NCBI RefSeq assembly: GCF_043789415.1
Contig: NZ_JBDLLW010000002.1
Location: 372,001 to 436,000, forward strand
DNA length: 64,000 nucleotides
Direction: 5' to 3'
Origin: Renibacterium sp043789415
Lineage (GTDB): Bacteria > Actinomycetota > Actinomycetes > Actinomycetales > Micrococcaceae
In this document: positions 1-8,754 of the stretch, piece after piece
Layout of the letters: each line of letters opens with the position of its first letter
Numbering within the stretch: the first letter of the stretch is position 1
Translations under genes and position numbers: made by a program
Notes under the pieces: generated by a model
What the model saw: only the letters and a program-made list of their open reading frames with translations
What the model was told of the DNA's origin: nothing
Databases searched by the model: none

Positions 1-70
1 ATTCGAATTATCCGCGGGATGAACGACGGCTCGTCGAAGTGTGACGATCCTGGCGGAACTAAAAAGAGAT

Positions 71-94
71 CCCCGAGTGCATTTGCACTCGGGG
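71..94 (-). terminator. Hairpin terminator
   Basis: A perfect 10-bp stem (71-80 with 85-94) with a 4-nt loop. Read on the minus strand it is followed by a T-rich stretch, so it most likely ends the transcript of the small membrane protein gene at 124-402. Confidence 0.75.
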
Positions 95-123
95 TTTCTG
101 TGTGTTCGGAGGAAGGGTGTTGG

Positions 124-402
124 TCAGTCATCGGAGATGACGATAATCAGGATGAAGATGAGCACCAGCGGCCCGAGCACGACGGCAGCCGTCGTCACCA
201 GGATGTGCTCAATCCCCCAGGATGACTGCAGCCACGTCATAACCTCAGCCCACAGCCGCGTGACGGTGGCTGTGATCCAAGTAAAGAAGCCGGTCACCCA
301 ACCGACGAGCGTGCCAACACTCATGCCGCCGAGGGTGCAGAGCGCGACGATCCGGCGCGTGGTGTTTACCGTGGAGACTCCGCGGCGAATGGTGTGAAAC
401 AT
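124..402 (-). CDS. Small two-helix membrane protein, unknown function
   Basis: A 92-residue protein with a short basic N-terminus, a first hydrophobic segment at about residues 18-45, a second at about 66-90, and a short acidic tail. It should sit in the cytoplasmic membrane. The ATG at 402 has an AGAGG site just upstream, and a strong terminator follows the stop codon. No catalytic motif is visible and I do not recognise a family; function unknown. Confidence 0.6.
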   Translation of the reverse strand: MFHTIRRGVSTVNTTRRIVALCTLGGMSVGTLVGWVTGFFTWITATVTRLWAEVMTWLQSSWGIEHILVTTAAVVLGPLVLIFILIIVISDD

Positions 403-444
403 GAGAACCTCTTGTCTGCCCGGAATCCAAATCAGGATCGCTAT

Positions 445-603
445 CTATTGAATCGTCTTACTGACTAGTCTACGAGAGAGGATCATAGATGAACAGAAAG
501 CCCCGAATTGGCCATACGAATGGTCGATTCGAGGCTCTGCGTTGCAGAAATGGTTTGTCAGTCTCCCCAAAGTTCGGGCAGATGATCCAGTCGGCGCGGT
601 CAT
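445..603 (-). CDS. Possible small ORF overlapping the preceding stop
   Basis: A 52-codon frame whose ATG overlaps the TGA of the upstream gene (ATGA), an arrangement typical of translational coupling. A competing minus-strand frame is also open here and codon use favours neither. I recognise no family. This is the only coding content I can propose for 403-599; it may be non-coding spacer. Confidence 0.25.
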   Translation of the reverse strand: MTAPTGSSARTLGRLTNHFCNAEPRIDHSYGQFGAFCSSMILSRRLVSKTIQ

Positions 604-827
604 CGCAGCGAATCCAGGAGTTCTTCTGCGAAGTCGTCGTCGTAGTTCTCATGGACGACATCTTCGATCGAAGCATCTGGGCGCTCCAAGAAGTGGAGTC
701 CGGCGTTCACGACAAAGTTGATCGCGTCACTCAGAAACTCGTCGCCGTCGTCGTGGACAACATTGAGCACCTCGTCGGCTGCGCGATTCAGTGCGGTAGT
801 GATTTGGTCGGTGCTGAAACTGGACAT
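600..827 (-). CDS. Small acidic hypothetical protein
   Basis: A 75-residue, strongly acidic, probably helical soluble protein. I start it at the ATG at 827, preceded by AGAAAGAG, rather than at the longer upstream frame, whose first 28 residues are arginine-rich and look like out-of-frame translation. No known domain. It is the first gene of a short minus-strand run with the membrane protein downstream. Confidence 0.55.
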   Translation of the reverse strand: MSSFSTDQITTALNRAADEVLNVVHDDGDEFLSDAINFVVNAGLHFLERPDASIEDVVHENYDDDFAEELLDSLR

Positions 828-948
828 GACATCGGCTCTTTCTGGTCTTCGCCGAGGAAGGCGATATCGTGTACGAGCGTTGGTCGGCTCCAGTCGGCAT
901 CCCTGCCGCACCGGGGCAAAACAGGGGTGCTGACTGTCGGTAGGTCGG

Positions 949-1191
949 CTAGTGCAGATCGTTGCTAACTCTAATCAACTCGCCCGCGATGGGAAGAACA
1001 CCACTCCAACCTCTGGCATCGCCGTCATCGGTGAGACGTCGGACCTCGGCACCGTAGGAAAGGTAAATCCCCCAGGTCTCGTCATGGAACTCGACCATGG
1101 CGTAGGGCTCGTTGGGAATGTCAATTTGATTTGAGACCGGTTTTTGGTGGCATCTACTCTGCAGAAGTGGTTTCCAGCCAAACTGCCACAA
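949..1191 (-). CDS. Small hypothetical protein, start uncertain
   Basis: An open frame of up to 80 residues. The part from about residue 25 on looks like a genuine compact protein (acidic, W/Y-containing). The first 20-25 residues look less natural and overlap a plus-strand frame, so translation may begin at the internal ATG near 1098. Neither start has a convincing ribosome site. Function unknown. Confidence 0.4.
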   Translation of the reverse strand: MWQFGWKPLLQSRCHQKPVSNQIDIPNEPYAMVEFHDETWGIYLSYGAEVRRLTDDGDARGWSGVLPIAGELIRVSNDLH

Positions 1192-1313
1192 TCACGGAGT
1201 TGGATGAATACTTTGATTCCGAGGTTCGGGAGGGAGGCGACGATGATCCACTCTGGGATCTTGCATACAGGGTCTGGGAGAAGCGGCAAAGCGTAGCTGG
1301 GTTCACTAGCTAA
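1131..1313 (+). CDS. Small acidic hypothetical ORF
   Basis: A 60-codon plus-strand frame with a TTG start. The C-terminal 40 residues have natural composition (acidic, ending in a basic helix), and a hairpin follows 8 bases after the stop. It overlaps the 5' end of the minus-strand ORF at 949-1191, so one of the two may be false. No family recognised. Confidence 0.35.
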   Translation: MRPVFGGIYSAEVVSSQTATITELDEYFDSEVREGGDDDPLWDLAYRVWEKRQSVAGFTS

Positions 1314-1320
1314 ACAAAAA

Positions 1321-1346
1321 CGGCCCCCATCTCTATGGGAGCCGTC
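1321..1346. terminator. Hairpin between small genes
   Basis: An 11-bp stem with one G-U pair and a 4-nt loop, flanked by an A5 run on the left that becomes a T run on the minus strand. It could end minus-strand transcription entering from 1.4 kb, or mark the end of the plus-strand ORF at 1131-1313. Confidence 0.55.
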
Positions 1347-1415
1347 GAACCAAAGTCTCTAAAGACCTGGCGGGGTTTACAAGAACTATACCAGGATAAC
1401 TGGAATAATTGACCC

Positions 1416-1694
1416 ATGCATGACAATGAAGCCCAGACTCTGACCAACGACCAGGAACAGGAAGCAGAAGGGGAATCTTTTTCAATCGGATCAGCAGTAA
1501 CTCACCGTCACCGTGGCGGTGTCGGCATCGTCACGAATAGCTGGATTGAACAGCCCGGCGGCTGGAAGTCCGGCAATCTAGAAGTGGAGTGGGTCAGCAG
1601 ATACCCGACGGTGGAAAATCCGGACGATCTTGTTCAGATCGAATCAATTATCCCGGCACTTGAGGAATTCTGGGGCGAAACCAAAGGGATGTAG
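1416..1694 (+). CDS. Hypothetical protein, 92 aa
   Basis: An acidic N-terminal tail of about 20 residues is followed by a compact region with a basic His/Arg loop, a W-x-x-G-N turn and a W near the C-terminus, suggesting a small beta domain. There is no clear ribosome site before the ATG, so the mRNA may be leaderless. It converges with the long minus-strand operon starting near 6.9 kb. I do not recognise a family. Confidence 0.5.
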   Translation: MHDNEAQTLTNDQEQEAEGESFSIGSAVTHRHRGGVGIVTNSWIEQPGGWKSGNLEVEWVSRYPTVENPDDLVQIESIIPALEEFWGETKGM

Positions 1695-1759
1695 TAGAAG
1701 AGGTAGTCGTGCTCGGACTCGATTCGAGTGAGGGGTCAGGGAGAGATGGTCCAAACAGA

Positions 1760-1797
1760 GAGTGGCGACGGAATCCGAAGTGAATTCGTCGCCACTC
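1760..1797 (-). terminator. Hairpin downstream of the UvrD-like gene
   Basis: An 11-bp perfect inverted repeat (1760-1770 with 1787-1797), 16-nt loop, 22 bases past the stop of the helicase gene. The T tract after it on the minus strand is weak. Confidence 0.5.
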
Positions 1798-1819
1798 CCG
1801 GGCGGGCCCTGTTCGCGGA

Positions 1820-4627
1820 TCAGGCAGTGACGAGCGCCGCCGCGTCCTTCTTGAGGCTGTCCTCGGGCTCCTCGTCGAGGAGGTCAGGGTCGATGCCAGC
1901 GGCGCGAGCGGCGTTCTGGATGTCGCGCTTGGTGAGCAGGTTGACGATCTGCTCGTAGCTCGACTCGATCGGGGGGCTCTTCACTGTGCCGTAGGAGAGG
2001 ATGTACTCCGTCTTCTTCGCGCGAGTGAAAGCGACGTAGAACTCACGTCGCGATGCCTGTGACATCTTGGTATCATCCTTGTGCAGGATCACGACGTTAT
2101 CGAATTCCATACCCTTGGCACCATGGATAGTCGAGACGAGCAGATCAGCACCCGACTCGGCATTATTCTCCTTGCGCTCACGGTTTGCCTGATTTGTCAG
2201 GCTCTGCCGCACCGCGTTGTGGCGGATCTCGAACGAAAGCAGGTTGTCCCGCAGACGCTCGAAGAACTCCTTGTAGGACAACGAACCCTGCATGCAGAGC
2301 TGCTCCCAGCCACGGATGGCCGGAGCGTTCTTGGTCCACCACTTAGAGACCATGCGAAGCACAGCCTGTTCGACCTTCTTGTTTCCGGCGTTGCGCGTGA
2401 GTTTGTCCAGATTATCCTTGATACCTTGGACCACCACGAAGGCCGCGTTGGTCGGCTGGACCTGGAGGACATCATTCCAGAAGGTCTTGATGTACTTTGA
2501 GAAGATGTCGGTCGAGAAGACCTTCTCACTCACGAGCGAGGCGATGTGCCGCTGCGGGTACTTCTGCTGAAGCGCCTGCTGGATGAGAGCGACCTCGATG
2601 CGGGAGTAGGCCAGGAAGCAGACCTGTTCACCGCAGGCCAGGCAGTCGTCGACGTATTTGGAGACCGTATGCATCACGATGCCCGACAGTTCCTCGGTGA
2701 CGAATCCGCGCAGCTTGGGCACCGCACGGTAGTCGAGCGTAACCTTTTCCTGGAAGGTCTTCGCCGTCGGTACGACGAGCGAATTCGCTTGCAGCTGGAT
2801 ACCCGCGATCTGGTTAGTCTCCAGGTCGCCGAGCACGACATTGGCGAAGTCCAGGATCTCCTGGTTCGACCGGTAGTTCGTCGTGAGCTTGAAGGTCGAG
2901 AAAACCCCTGAGCCCTCCAGCGTGTTGAGTGCGCGCGGGTTCGCCGAACGGAACTCGTACAGGGTCTGGCTTGCATCACCGACGATGAACAGGGACTGTG
3001 CGTGCTTGGTAATGTACTTCAGCACATAGATGAACTCGAAGATCGAGTTGTCCTGCACCTCGTCGATGATCAGGTACTTGCTCTGCACGTGAGCCGGCTC
3101 CTGCATCGAGTCGATCCGCTGGTAGGTAATGATAATTTCCAGCTCGAGGGACGTCTGCTTGATCGTGTCGAGCAGTGACATCATCTCGTCGAAGTGGTTC
3201 TCGATATAGGTGTTCAGCGAGGTAAATGCGCCAGTCTTGTTCTGGGCCACCTCCACCAGGCGCATGCGCAACCCGGCAGCGAAGTTGTTCGTTGGGTAGA
3301 AGATGTCGATCGAGTTGATGATCGTGTCAATGCTCGACAGTTCGTGTGTCGGGTGATTCAGCTTGTAGATGTCGTTGATCATCCGGGCGATGGTCATCGA
3401 GCCGACGTTCGGGTTCTTCGCAGTGATGTTGTCCGCCGCCGCGTTGGTGAACGACAGGACCGTGACGTCCGCAGCGGGCACACCGCAGGCCTCGAGGTAT
3501 TTGATGCGCTCCAGGATCACCGAGCTCTTGCCGGTGCCGGCACCGGCCTGCATCATCACCAGGGGCTCATGCGTAGTGACGCCGGAGAGCTGCTGGTGCG
3601 AGAGTTCCGGACGCAGCGCCGGAGGCGTCAGAGGCTGGGCCGGCGTGTTGAGCTGAGGCTTCATGCTCTCGAGGTGCGAGAGCGTGTGGCTCATCAGCAG
3701 ATTCAGGTTCTGCTTGGAGAGTGCCGCAGCGATGCCCTCGGAGAACACCGCCTCGATCTTCTTGTGGATCGAACGGTATGCCTCGAGCGGGACGTTGTAG
3801 GTCTCCAGGTACCGCAGCTGTAGCGCGAGGGCGTTGAGCTGTTGGTCGGCCGGGTTCGACGGGAGTCCGGCGATGTAGGCGTTCACCTCATCGGCGATGC
3901 CTTCGGAGTCCCAGATTTCAGCCTGCCAGGCGATGCGGTCGTGGACGTTGAAGCAGTTCGTCAGCCAGTCAGCCAGAGCATCGGGGTTCTGGTGGGTCAG
4001 CCCCGCGGTACGGAGCACCTCGATGATGTAGGTCTGTGCGTGACCCATGGGGTCGGTGTCCCAATTGAGAAACACAGCCGCGTCGTGGTTGCGGGGGCCC
4101 GTGGTGGCCGAGATGATCGGCATACGCACTGGCTCTACGATGCCCTTCTTCACGAAGAACAGCTCCATCCGATACTGGATGATGAAGTCGCGGGAGATGG
4201 CAGTTCCACCGGCGCTGGACTTGCCGTTGGCGTCCTCGAAGAGCTTCGCTCCCTGCGGGGTCATGTCGAAGAACACATCCCAATCATTCGAGCCAGTCTC
4301 GATGACGCAGCGGTCGCCAGTCTGCGGGGTCGCAATTGTGAAGGAGCCGCCTGCCTCGGTCAGCGCGCTGCGCAGCAGCGGCGCAAACGGCAGGGACACG
4401 ACGGTGATCCCGTGCTGGGTTGTGCTGGTCTTCTTGGTGATGTGGTCGATGGCCAAAGCGCTGTAAGCGGTCTTGCCGGCTTTGTCAGCGGGGCGCAGCT
4501 CGTTGTGGAGCAGCCCGGTCTTGTGTTTGCCGTTGCCAGTGAGCTTCGAGGAGAAGAACTTGGGATCTACGGTCTTGGTCGTGGCCTGAGTCGTGGTGAG
4601 ATCGATGTCGTCGAGCAGGATAGGCAT
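1820..4627 (-). CDS. UvrD/Rep-like superfamily 1 DNA helicase
   Basis: Predicted ATP-dependent 3'-5' DNA helicase, 935 residues. SF1A motifs appear in order: Walker A GAGTGKS at about residue 361, Walker B DEVQD at about 522, GDASQTLYEFR at about 550, a TNYRS motif near 585, STIHGAKGMEF at about 832 and YVAFTRAKK at about 864. Roughly 350 residues precede the helicase core with no motif I recognise, much more than in UvrD or Rep, so a fused N-terminal domain is likely. I start at the ATG at 4627 (AGAAAG upstream); the frame stays open for 50 more codons but those look non-coding. Last gene of the ATPase/replication block and probably involved in element replication or repair. Confidence 0.88.
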   Translation of the reverse strand: MPILLDDIDLTTTQATTKTVDPKFFSSKLTGNGKHKTGLLHNELRPADKAGKTAYSALAIDHITKKTSTTQHGITVVSLPFAPLLRSALTEAGGSFTIATPQTGDRCVIETGSNDWDVFFDMTPQGAKLFEDANGKSSAGGTAISRDFIIQYRMELFFVKKGIVEPVRMPIISATTGPRNHDAAVFLNWDTDPMGHAQTYIIEVLRTAGLTHQNPDALADWLTNCFNVHDRIAWQAEIWDSEGIADEVNAYIAGLPSNPADQQLNALALQLRYLETYNVPLEAYRSIHKKIEAVFSEGIAAALSKQNLNLLMSHTLSHLESMKPQLNTPAQPLTPPALRPELSHQQLSGVTTHEPLVMMQAGAGTGKSSVILERIKYLEACGVPAADVTVLSFTNAAADNITAKNPNVGSMTIARMINDIYKLNHPTHELSSIDTIINSIDIFYPTNNFAAGLRMRLVEVAQNKTGAFTSLNTYIENHFDEMMSLLDTIKQTSLELEIIITYQRIDSMQEPAHVQSKYLIIDEVQDNSIFEFIYVLKYITKHAQSLFIVGDASQTLYEFRSANPRALNTLEGSGVFSTFKLTTNYRSNQEILDFANVVLGDLETNQIAGIQLQANSLVVPTAKTFQEKVTLDYRAVPKLRGFVTEELSGIVMHTVSKYVDDCLACGEQVCFLAYSRIEVALIQQALQQKYPQRHIASLVSEKVFSTDIFSKYIKTFWNDVLQVQPTNAAFVVVQGIKDNLDKLTRNAGNKKVEQAVLRMVSKWWTKNAPAIRGWEQLCMQGSLSYKEFFERLRDNLLSFEIRHNAVRQSLTNQANRERKENNAESGADLLVSTIHGAKGMEFDNVVILHKDDTKMSQASRREFYVAFTRAKKTEYILSYGTVKSPPIESSYEQIVNLLTKRDIQNAARAAGIDPDLLDEEPEDSLKKDAAALVTA

Positions 4628-4803
4628 GGTGCGCGCTTTCTGGATCGGGGTAAGTAGAGCCTGAATGAAATGTCGCATTATCCGGACAGGAGATGCGAAA
4701 GGCGATTGAATACCCATCCACCCCACTCGGATACGAGAGGGCAATGTGTATCTGACAGGACTTTGAAGAGTCCACAAAAGGAGCTGTCGACTAAGACGAA
4801 GAA

Positions 4804-4920
4804 CGCCACCGAATGTCGATCAGATAGTCGGTGGCGCTGCCTCCTCTGTGCTTTCCAGGTATCACCCGTCGGGGCCTTCAGGCCCCGATCACCGCGCGCC
4901 GGAGGCAGCGCGCGGTGATC
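4804..4920 (-). terminator. Inverted repeats between the Clp-like and UvrD-like genes
   Basis: The 312-base gap 4628-4939 holds three inverted repeats: a 9-bp stem (4804-4812/4828-4836), a 6-bp GGGGCC stem near 4870, and a 13-bp GC-rich stem (4887-4899/4908-4920) just after the Clp-like gene. The last is the likely terminator. The promoter of the UvrD-like gene should lie in the left part; I could not single out hexamers. Confidence 0.6.
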
Positions 4921-4939
4921 CACTCCCGGATTCTGCGGG

Positions 4940-6898
4940 CTACTCCCCTTGGCGGTCGACTGTGCCGTTGGCTGCGGCTGTGATAGTCGCCTGCAGCGTG
5001 TTCGAATTTCGTGATGCGGCCTGGGCTGAGAGCAGCTGATCCTCAATCCAGGTGCGGATCGCACGCCCGGCTGAGCGTGCACCGTGCTCACGGACGAAGG
5101 TCTGCTCGACCAACGATACGAGCTCATCCACCGGAATGCTCGCCGGCAGTGCTTGGGTGAGCCGGGGCCGGGCATCGATGATCCGCTCGCGCTGCTGTGC
5201 GTAGTGTGAAGCGAGGATCTGACCGTAGATCTGCTCGTCGATTGGGTTGAAACCGACCACCAGCGAGAAGCGGCCCAGCAGCTCGGCATCGAAGAACTGC
5301 GCCAGCGCCGTGTTGAGGCTCCTGCGCGAGACAGTCTTCGGACCGACACTGAAGCCCGTCGGCTTGCCGTCGAGCGACTCGCGCGCGGCGTTGGTCGTCG
5401 CGACGACGAGCGCCTTGGAGAAGTCGATCCTCTTCCCGCGGGCCGTGGTGATGAAGCCCTCGTCCAACGCCTGCAGGAACAGGCGTTGGACCGCGCGGTC
5501 GGCCTTCTCGAACTCATCGAGCAGGATCACGCGGTGCGGATTGGACTCGAGCGAGTCGAACGGCAGCTCGGCGTTCGAGTTTGAGCCAATGTAGCCAGGA
5601 GGAGCGCCGACGATCCGGGACATCGACGACTCGTGGTGGAACTCGGTCATGTTCAGGATGATTGGCTCCTGCCCGGTCATCTGCTCGGCGATGATCTTCG
5701 CGGTCTCGGTTTTACCGACACCAGAAGCGCCGGCGAACAGCCAGGCGATCGGCACTGTGCGCGGGAAGACGTTCAGCTCTTCGCGCGCGACGCGGTCAAC
5801 CAGAGCGTCAAGGATCGAGTCCTGACCTTTCAATCGCAGGGACAGTGTCGTTGCGAGAACCGAGACATCGAAGCTGTGCTTCATGGTGTTGCCGGTGAGC
5901 ATGCGTCGGGCGACGTCGGTGACACGGGCTTCAGTGAGGGGTACGCACGGGATCGCCTGCAGGGCCTGCACAGTGGTAGTATCGCCGGCAGCATGCGCCG
6001 TGGTTATGAGCCGCTTCTGTTCGAGAACGCGATCAGCCATCGCCCGGTCCAGCAGCGTGATGGCGTTGTCAGGACGGTGTGAGCCGGAGCCTGAGTTCAC
6101 GTTCTCGTCGGCGACCCGGACGATGGTCATGAGCACGTCATCAGAGATGCTGATCTGATGTGTATAGTGCGCCAGCAGGCCGGGGCGGACTTTACCCAGG
6201 ACCTCAATGGTCTGCTCGGGTGTGATTTCGTCGACGACCAGTCGTGAGAAGCGCCGCTTGAACGCCGGATCGTCGTCCAGGGTGCGGGCTTCCTGTGTGG
6301 TCGTCGCGCCGATGACCTGTATGTCTCCGCGTGCCATGGGGGGCTTGAGGATCTGTGCGATCTTTCCATAGGTGCCGCTCTCGGAGCCGCTGGTGAGCTG
6401 ATGCACCTCGTCCATGAACAGGATGACCTTGTTCTTCGGATCCGAGGTGTAGTCGACGATTGACTTCACCTTCTGCTCGAGCGCGCCGACGAGCGAGGAG
6501 CCTGCGACGAGGTGCGAGAGCGGCAGCTCATAGACCGTGTGGTGCTTCAGCTGGTCCGGAATGAGTGTGTCGCCGAGGGCGATGCGCCGGGCGATGTCCT
6601 CCACGATCTTGGTCTTGCCGACGCCGGCCGGGCCGACAAGCAGCGCGTTTCGTTTCGTCTTGCCTATAAGCACGGACAATAGCTGTTCGATGAGCCGGTC
6701 CCGGAAGAGCGTTGGCTCGGCATTGACGTAGCGCGCGTTGTAGTTGACGAGCATCTCTTCGGCATCGTCGTCAGACTGCCCCCCACCCATGGTCATGCCA
6801 GGAATCGAGAAACCTGGAGGGAACGCAGGCCCGCCGCCGGAGCCGTTGGACGAGGATGCGTCGTCGTCAGTACGACCGGTGAAGTTAGACAAGCCCAC
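4940..6898 (-). CDS. Double AAA+ ATPase of the ClpA/ClpB/ClpC class
   Basis: A 652-residue protein with two AAA+ modules. D1: Walker A GPAGVGKT (89-96), DEVH Walker B (163-166), IGATT sensor (196-200). D2: Walker A GASGVGKTE (390-398), GAPPGYIG substrate loop (431-438), DEFEKAD Walker B (461-467), ATTNA sensor near 500. It should unfold or remodel proteins by threading. It lacks the Clp N-domain, having instead a Gly/Ser/Asp-rich 40-residue tail, and lacks a ClpB-type middle domain. GTG start, supported by AAGGAG six bases upstream. Adjacent VWA and MoxR genes suggest a shared remodelling machine; no ClpP partner is in the window. Confidence 0.88.
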   Translation of the reverse strand: MGLSNFTGRTDDDASSSNGSGGGPAFPPGFSIPGMTMGGGQSDDDAEEMLVNYNARYVNAEPTLFRDRLIEQLLSVLIGKTKRNALLVGPAGVGKTKIVEDIARRIALGDTLIPDQLKHHTVYELPLSHLVAGSSLVGALEQKVKSIVDYTSDPKNKVILFMDEVHQLTSGSESGTYGKIAQILKPPMARGDIQVIGATTTQEARTLDDDPAFKRRFSRLVVDEITPEQTIEVLGKVRPGLLAHYTHQISISDDVLMTIVRVADENVNSGSGSHRPDNAITLLDRAMADRVLEQKRLITTAHAAGDTTTVQALQAIPCVPLTEARVTDVARRMLTGNTMKHSFDVSVLATTLSLRLKGQDSILDALVDRVAREELNVFPRTVPIAWLFAGASGVGKTETAKIIAEQMTGQEPIILNMTEFHHESSMSRIVGAPPGYIGSNSNAELPFDSLESNPHRVILLDEFEKADRAVQRLFLQALDEGFITTARGKRIDFSKALVVATTNAARESLDGKPTGFSVGPKTVSRRSLNTALAQFFDAELLGRFSLVVGFNPIDEQIYGQILASHYAQQRERIIDARPRLTQALPASIPVDELVSLVEQTFVREHGARSAGRAIRTWIEDQLLSAQAASRNSNTLQATITAAANGTVDRQGE

Positions 6899-7018
6899 GG
6901 GATTCTCCTTGAGAAGTTGGACGCTCGGTTCAGAGCGTCAAGTGAAAGATTCGTCGGTGATGGAGTAGGAACGGCGGCGTTGTCGGAATGAATAACACCG
7001 CTGTTCAGAGATGGCTGA

Positions 7019-8710
7019 TCAGCTGATCATCCCGAGCAGCCGCTGCGGGACGGTCGGGTCGATGTGTTTCATCGCCTTGGCGAAGTGTTTCGCAGAGCGG
7101 ACCATCGAATCCCAGTCCATGGCCCCGCACGGGGCGTAATAGAGATTCTTCGGGTGGTCTTCGCGAGTGCTCGGGACGCACCATTCGAAGTCGGTGATGA
7201 CTAGGCTTAGCCGGCGTTTTCGAATTGCGCTGGCATTGATGTAACCCCAGATCTGTTTGTAGTCCGTCCCACCGTCCACCTTGGGGACCTTGCGGAACTC
7301 CTGCCAGATCTGCGTGACCGACTTGTTCTCCACCTTCAGCAGCGTCTCCTGGGAGAGCACATGGCTGAACGAGTTGAAGTAGAGATTCACGTTGAGCCTC
7401 TTGGCGATCTTGATGAGCATCAGAACCGCCTCCTGATAGTTCGCTTCCGTGATAGAGCCGGAGGTATCCACGTAGATGTGGATGTCCGGCATGTAGCTCA
7501 CCGAGGTGATCCGGCCAGGCTTGTTATAGTCGCCCGGGTCACGGCGATTCGCCTTCAGGAACGTGGTCTTCGACTTCCGGAAGATGTTCTGCGAACGATT
7601 GACCTTGCCCATCCGCTTCAGTACCCGGGTGAGCGCTGCGAACAGATCAAGCTTTGTCGGAGCCTGCTTGCGGAACACCACCTGGGCCGAGCGCGTCGTC
7701 GGCGAGCCGGCCTGCTGGGTGGCTGCCTGTGCCTGGGCACGGGCGGTCGCACGGTGCATCGCGGTGAGCTTCGACAGGTTCTTGTTCGAGACCACCTTCA
7801 CCGGAGACGATAGGGACTTGATGATAATCCCCCACTCGGCGGTCACCTTACCGGGGCGTGCGCGGGCATGGGCCTCGGCGTTCACGAACACCAGCGACTT
7901 CGGGCAGAACAGCTCGCCCACGGTGAACGGCAGAACGCCGGAGGTAACCGGTGCACCTCCGGGCTGGGCCTGCTGCACATGCTGCTGCTCGATGTACTGC
8001 ATGAGCAGATGCACGATGAGGCGGGCGAACGAGAGCTCCTCGTTATTGTCAGTGTCGCCCTGGCGCAGCAGCAGCGACTCGGTGAGACTCTTGAGTTCGA
8101 GAGCTGCGAAGTCGCCGAGCAACTTGATCGTCCCAGCGGGCAGAGCCGAACCGATCGCCTGCACCTGCTGTGTCAGCCAGACCTTGAAGTCATCGAACGC
8201 GACCTCAGACTGGAACCAGAACCCGAGGGTGTCGGGGTGGTAGGCGTAGGCGAGCGAGGCGAAGAACAGGTCGGCGTCGGTGGAGCCCGACAGTAGCCCT
8301 TTGGCACTGGGGATCACATCCTCTCGCGCGGTGTAAACGACCTTGCCCGGCACAGGGGCCGGAAGCTTATGCTTCCGGCCGGCCTGCGCGGCGAAGAGCT
8401 CCCCCACGGGCAACGGTGTCGTCTGGTCGTAATTGACCATCGTCTGCCCGAGCAACTCTTTCATGAAGTCTTCGGCCCCGTACACCAAGGTGTCACCGAG
8501 ACACGCCAGCAGCGCCTGCTCGATCCCGCCGCTGAGGTCGCACCCTTTGGCGTCGGTGATGTTTGCCGGAGCCCCAGTGGTCAGCGGCGTACGCAGCTGA
8601 TCTGCGATCGTGCTCGTGATCGCCGGCATTGGATCGTAGGTGCCCGTGCAGGTGATCGTGTGGACCGGGTCGAGCACTGCCGGCTTTTGGTTGGTGACGG
8701 TGATCGTCAT
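7019..8710 (-). CDS. VWA (von Willebrand factor A) domain protein, MoxR partner
   Basis: A 563-residue protein. The C-terminal 155 residues form a VWA fold with an intact metal-binding MIDAS: DTSGS (415-419), Thr at about 482 in DGGTDY, Asp at about 507 in ITDFEW. The first 400 residues are mostly helical and unassigned. ATG at 8710 with GGAGAGG upstream. VWA proteins encoded beside MoxR-family AAA+ ATPases (as in RavA-ViaA or CoxD/CoxE-like pairs) act as adaptors for metal insertion or complex remodelling; the MoxR gene lies 44 bases upstream. The client is unknown; the location among replication genes suggests a replication complex, which is inference. Confidence 0.82.
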   Translation of the reverse strand: MTITVTNQKPAVLDPVHTITCTGTYDPMPAITSTIADQLRTPLTTGAPANITDAKGCDLSGGIEQALLACLGDTLVYGAEDFMKELLGQTMVNYDQTTPLPVGELFAAQAGRKHKLPAPVPGKVVYTAREDVIPSAKGLLSGSTDADLFFASLAYAYHPDTLGFWFQSEVAFDDFKVWLTQQVQAIGSALPAGTIKLLGDFAALELKSLTESLLLRQGDTDNNEELSFARLIVHLLMQYIEQQHVQQAQPGGAPVTSGVLPFTVGELFCPKSLVFVNAEAHARARPGKVTAEWGIIIKSLSSPVKVVSNKNLSKLTAMHRATARAQAQAATQQAGSPTTRSAQVVFRKQAPTKLDLFAALTRVLKRMGKVNRSQNIFRKSKTTFLKANRRDPGDYNKPGRITSVSYMPDIHIYVDTSGSITEANYQEAVLMLIKIAKRLNVNLYFNSFSHVLSQETLLKVENKSVTQIWQEFRKVPKVDGGTDYKQIWGYINASAIRKRRLSLVITDFEWCVPSTREDHPKNLYYAPCGAMDWDSMVRSAKHFAKAMKHIDPTVPQRLLGMIS

Positions 8711-8754
8711 GATGGCGGTCCTCTCCTTTCAGAGGTCAGAGTGCGGGTTGCGGA

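Noticed and set aside
489..968. 159-codon plus-strand ORF
   Set aside because: It lies opposite a better minus-strand gene, has no ribosome site and has unnatural composition.
3194..4657. Long plus-strand ORFs opposite the UvrD-like gene
   Set aside because: The minus strand carries a full helicase motif set; these frames are mirror shadows of GC-rich codons.
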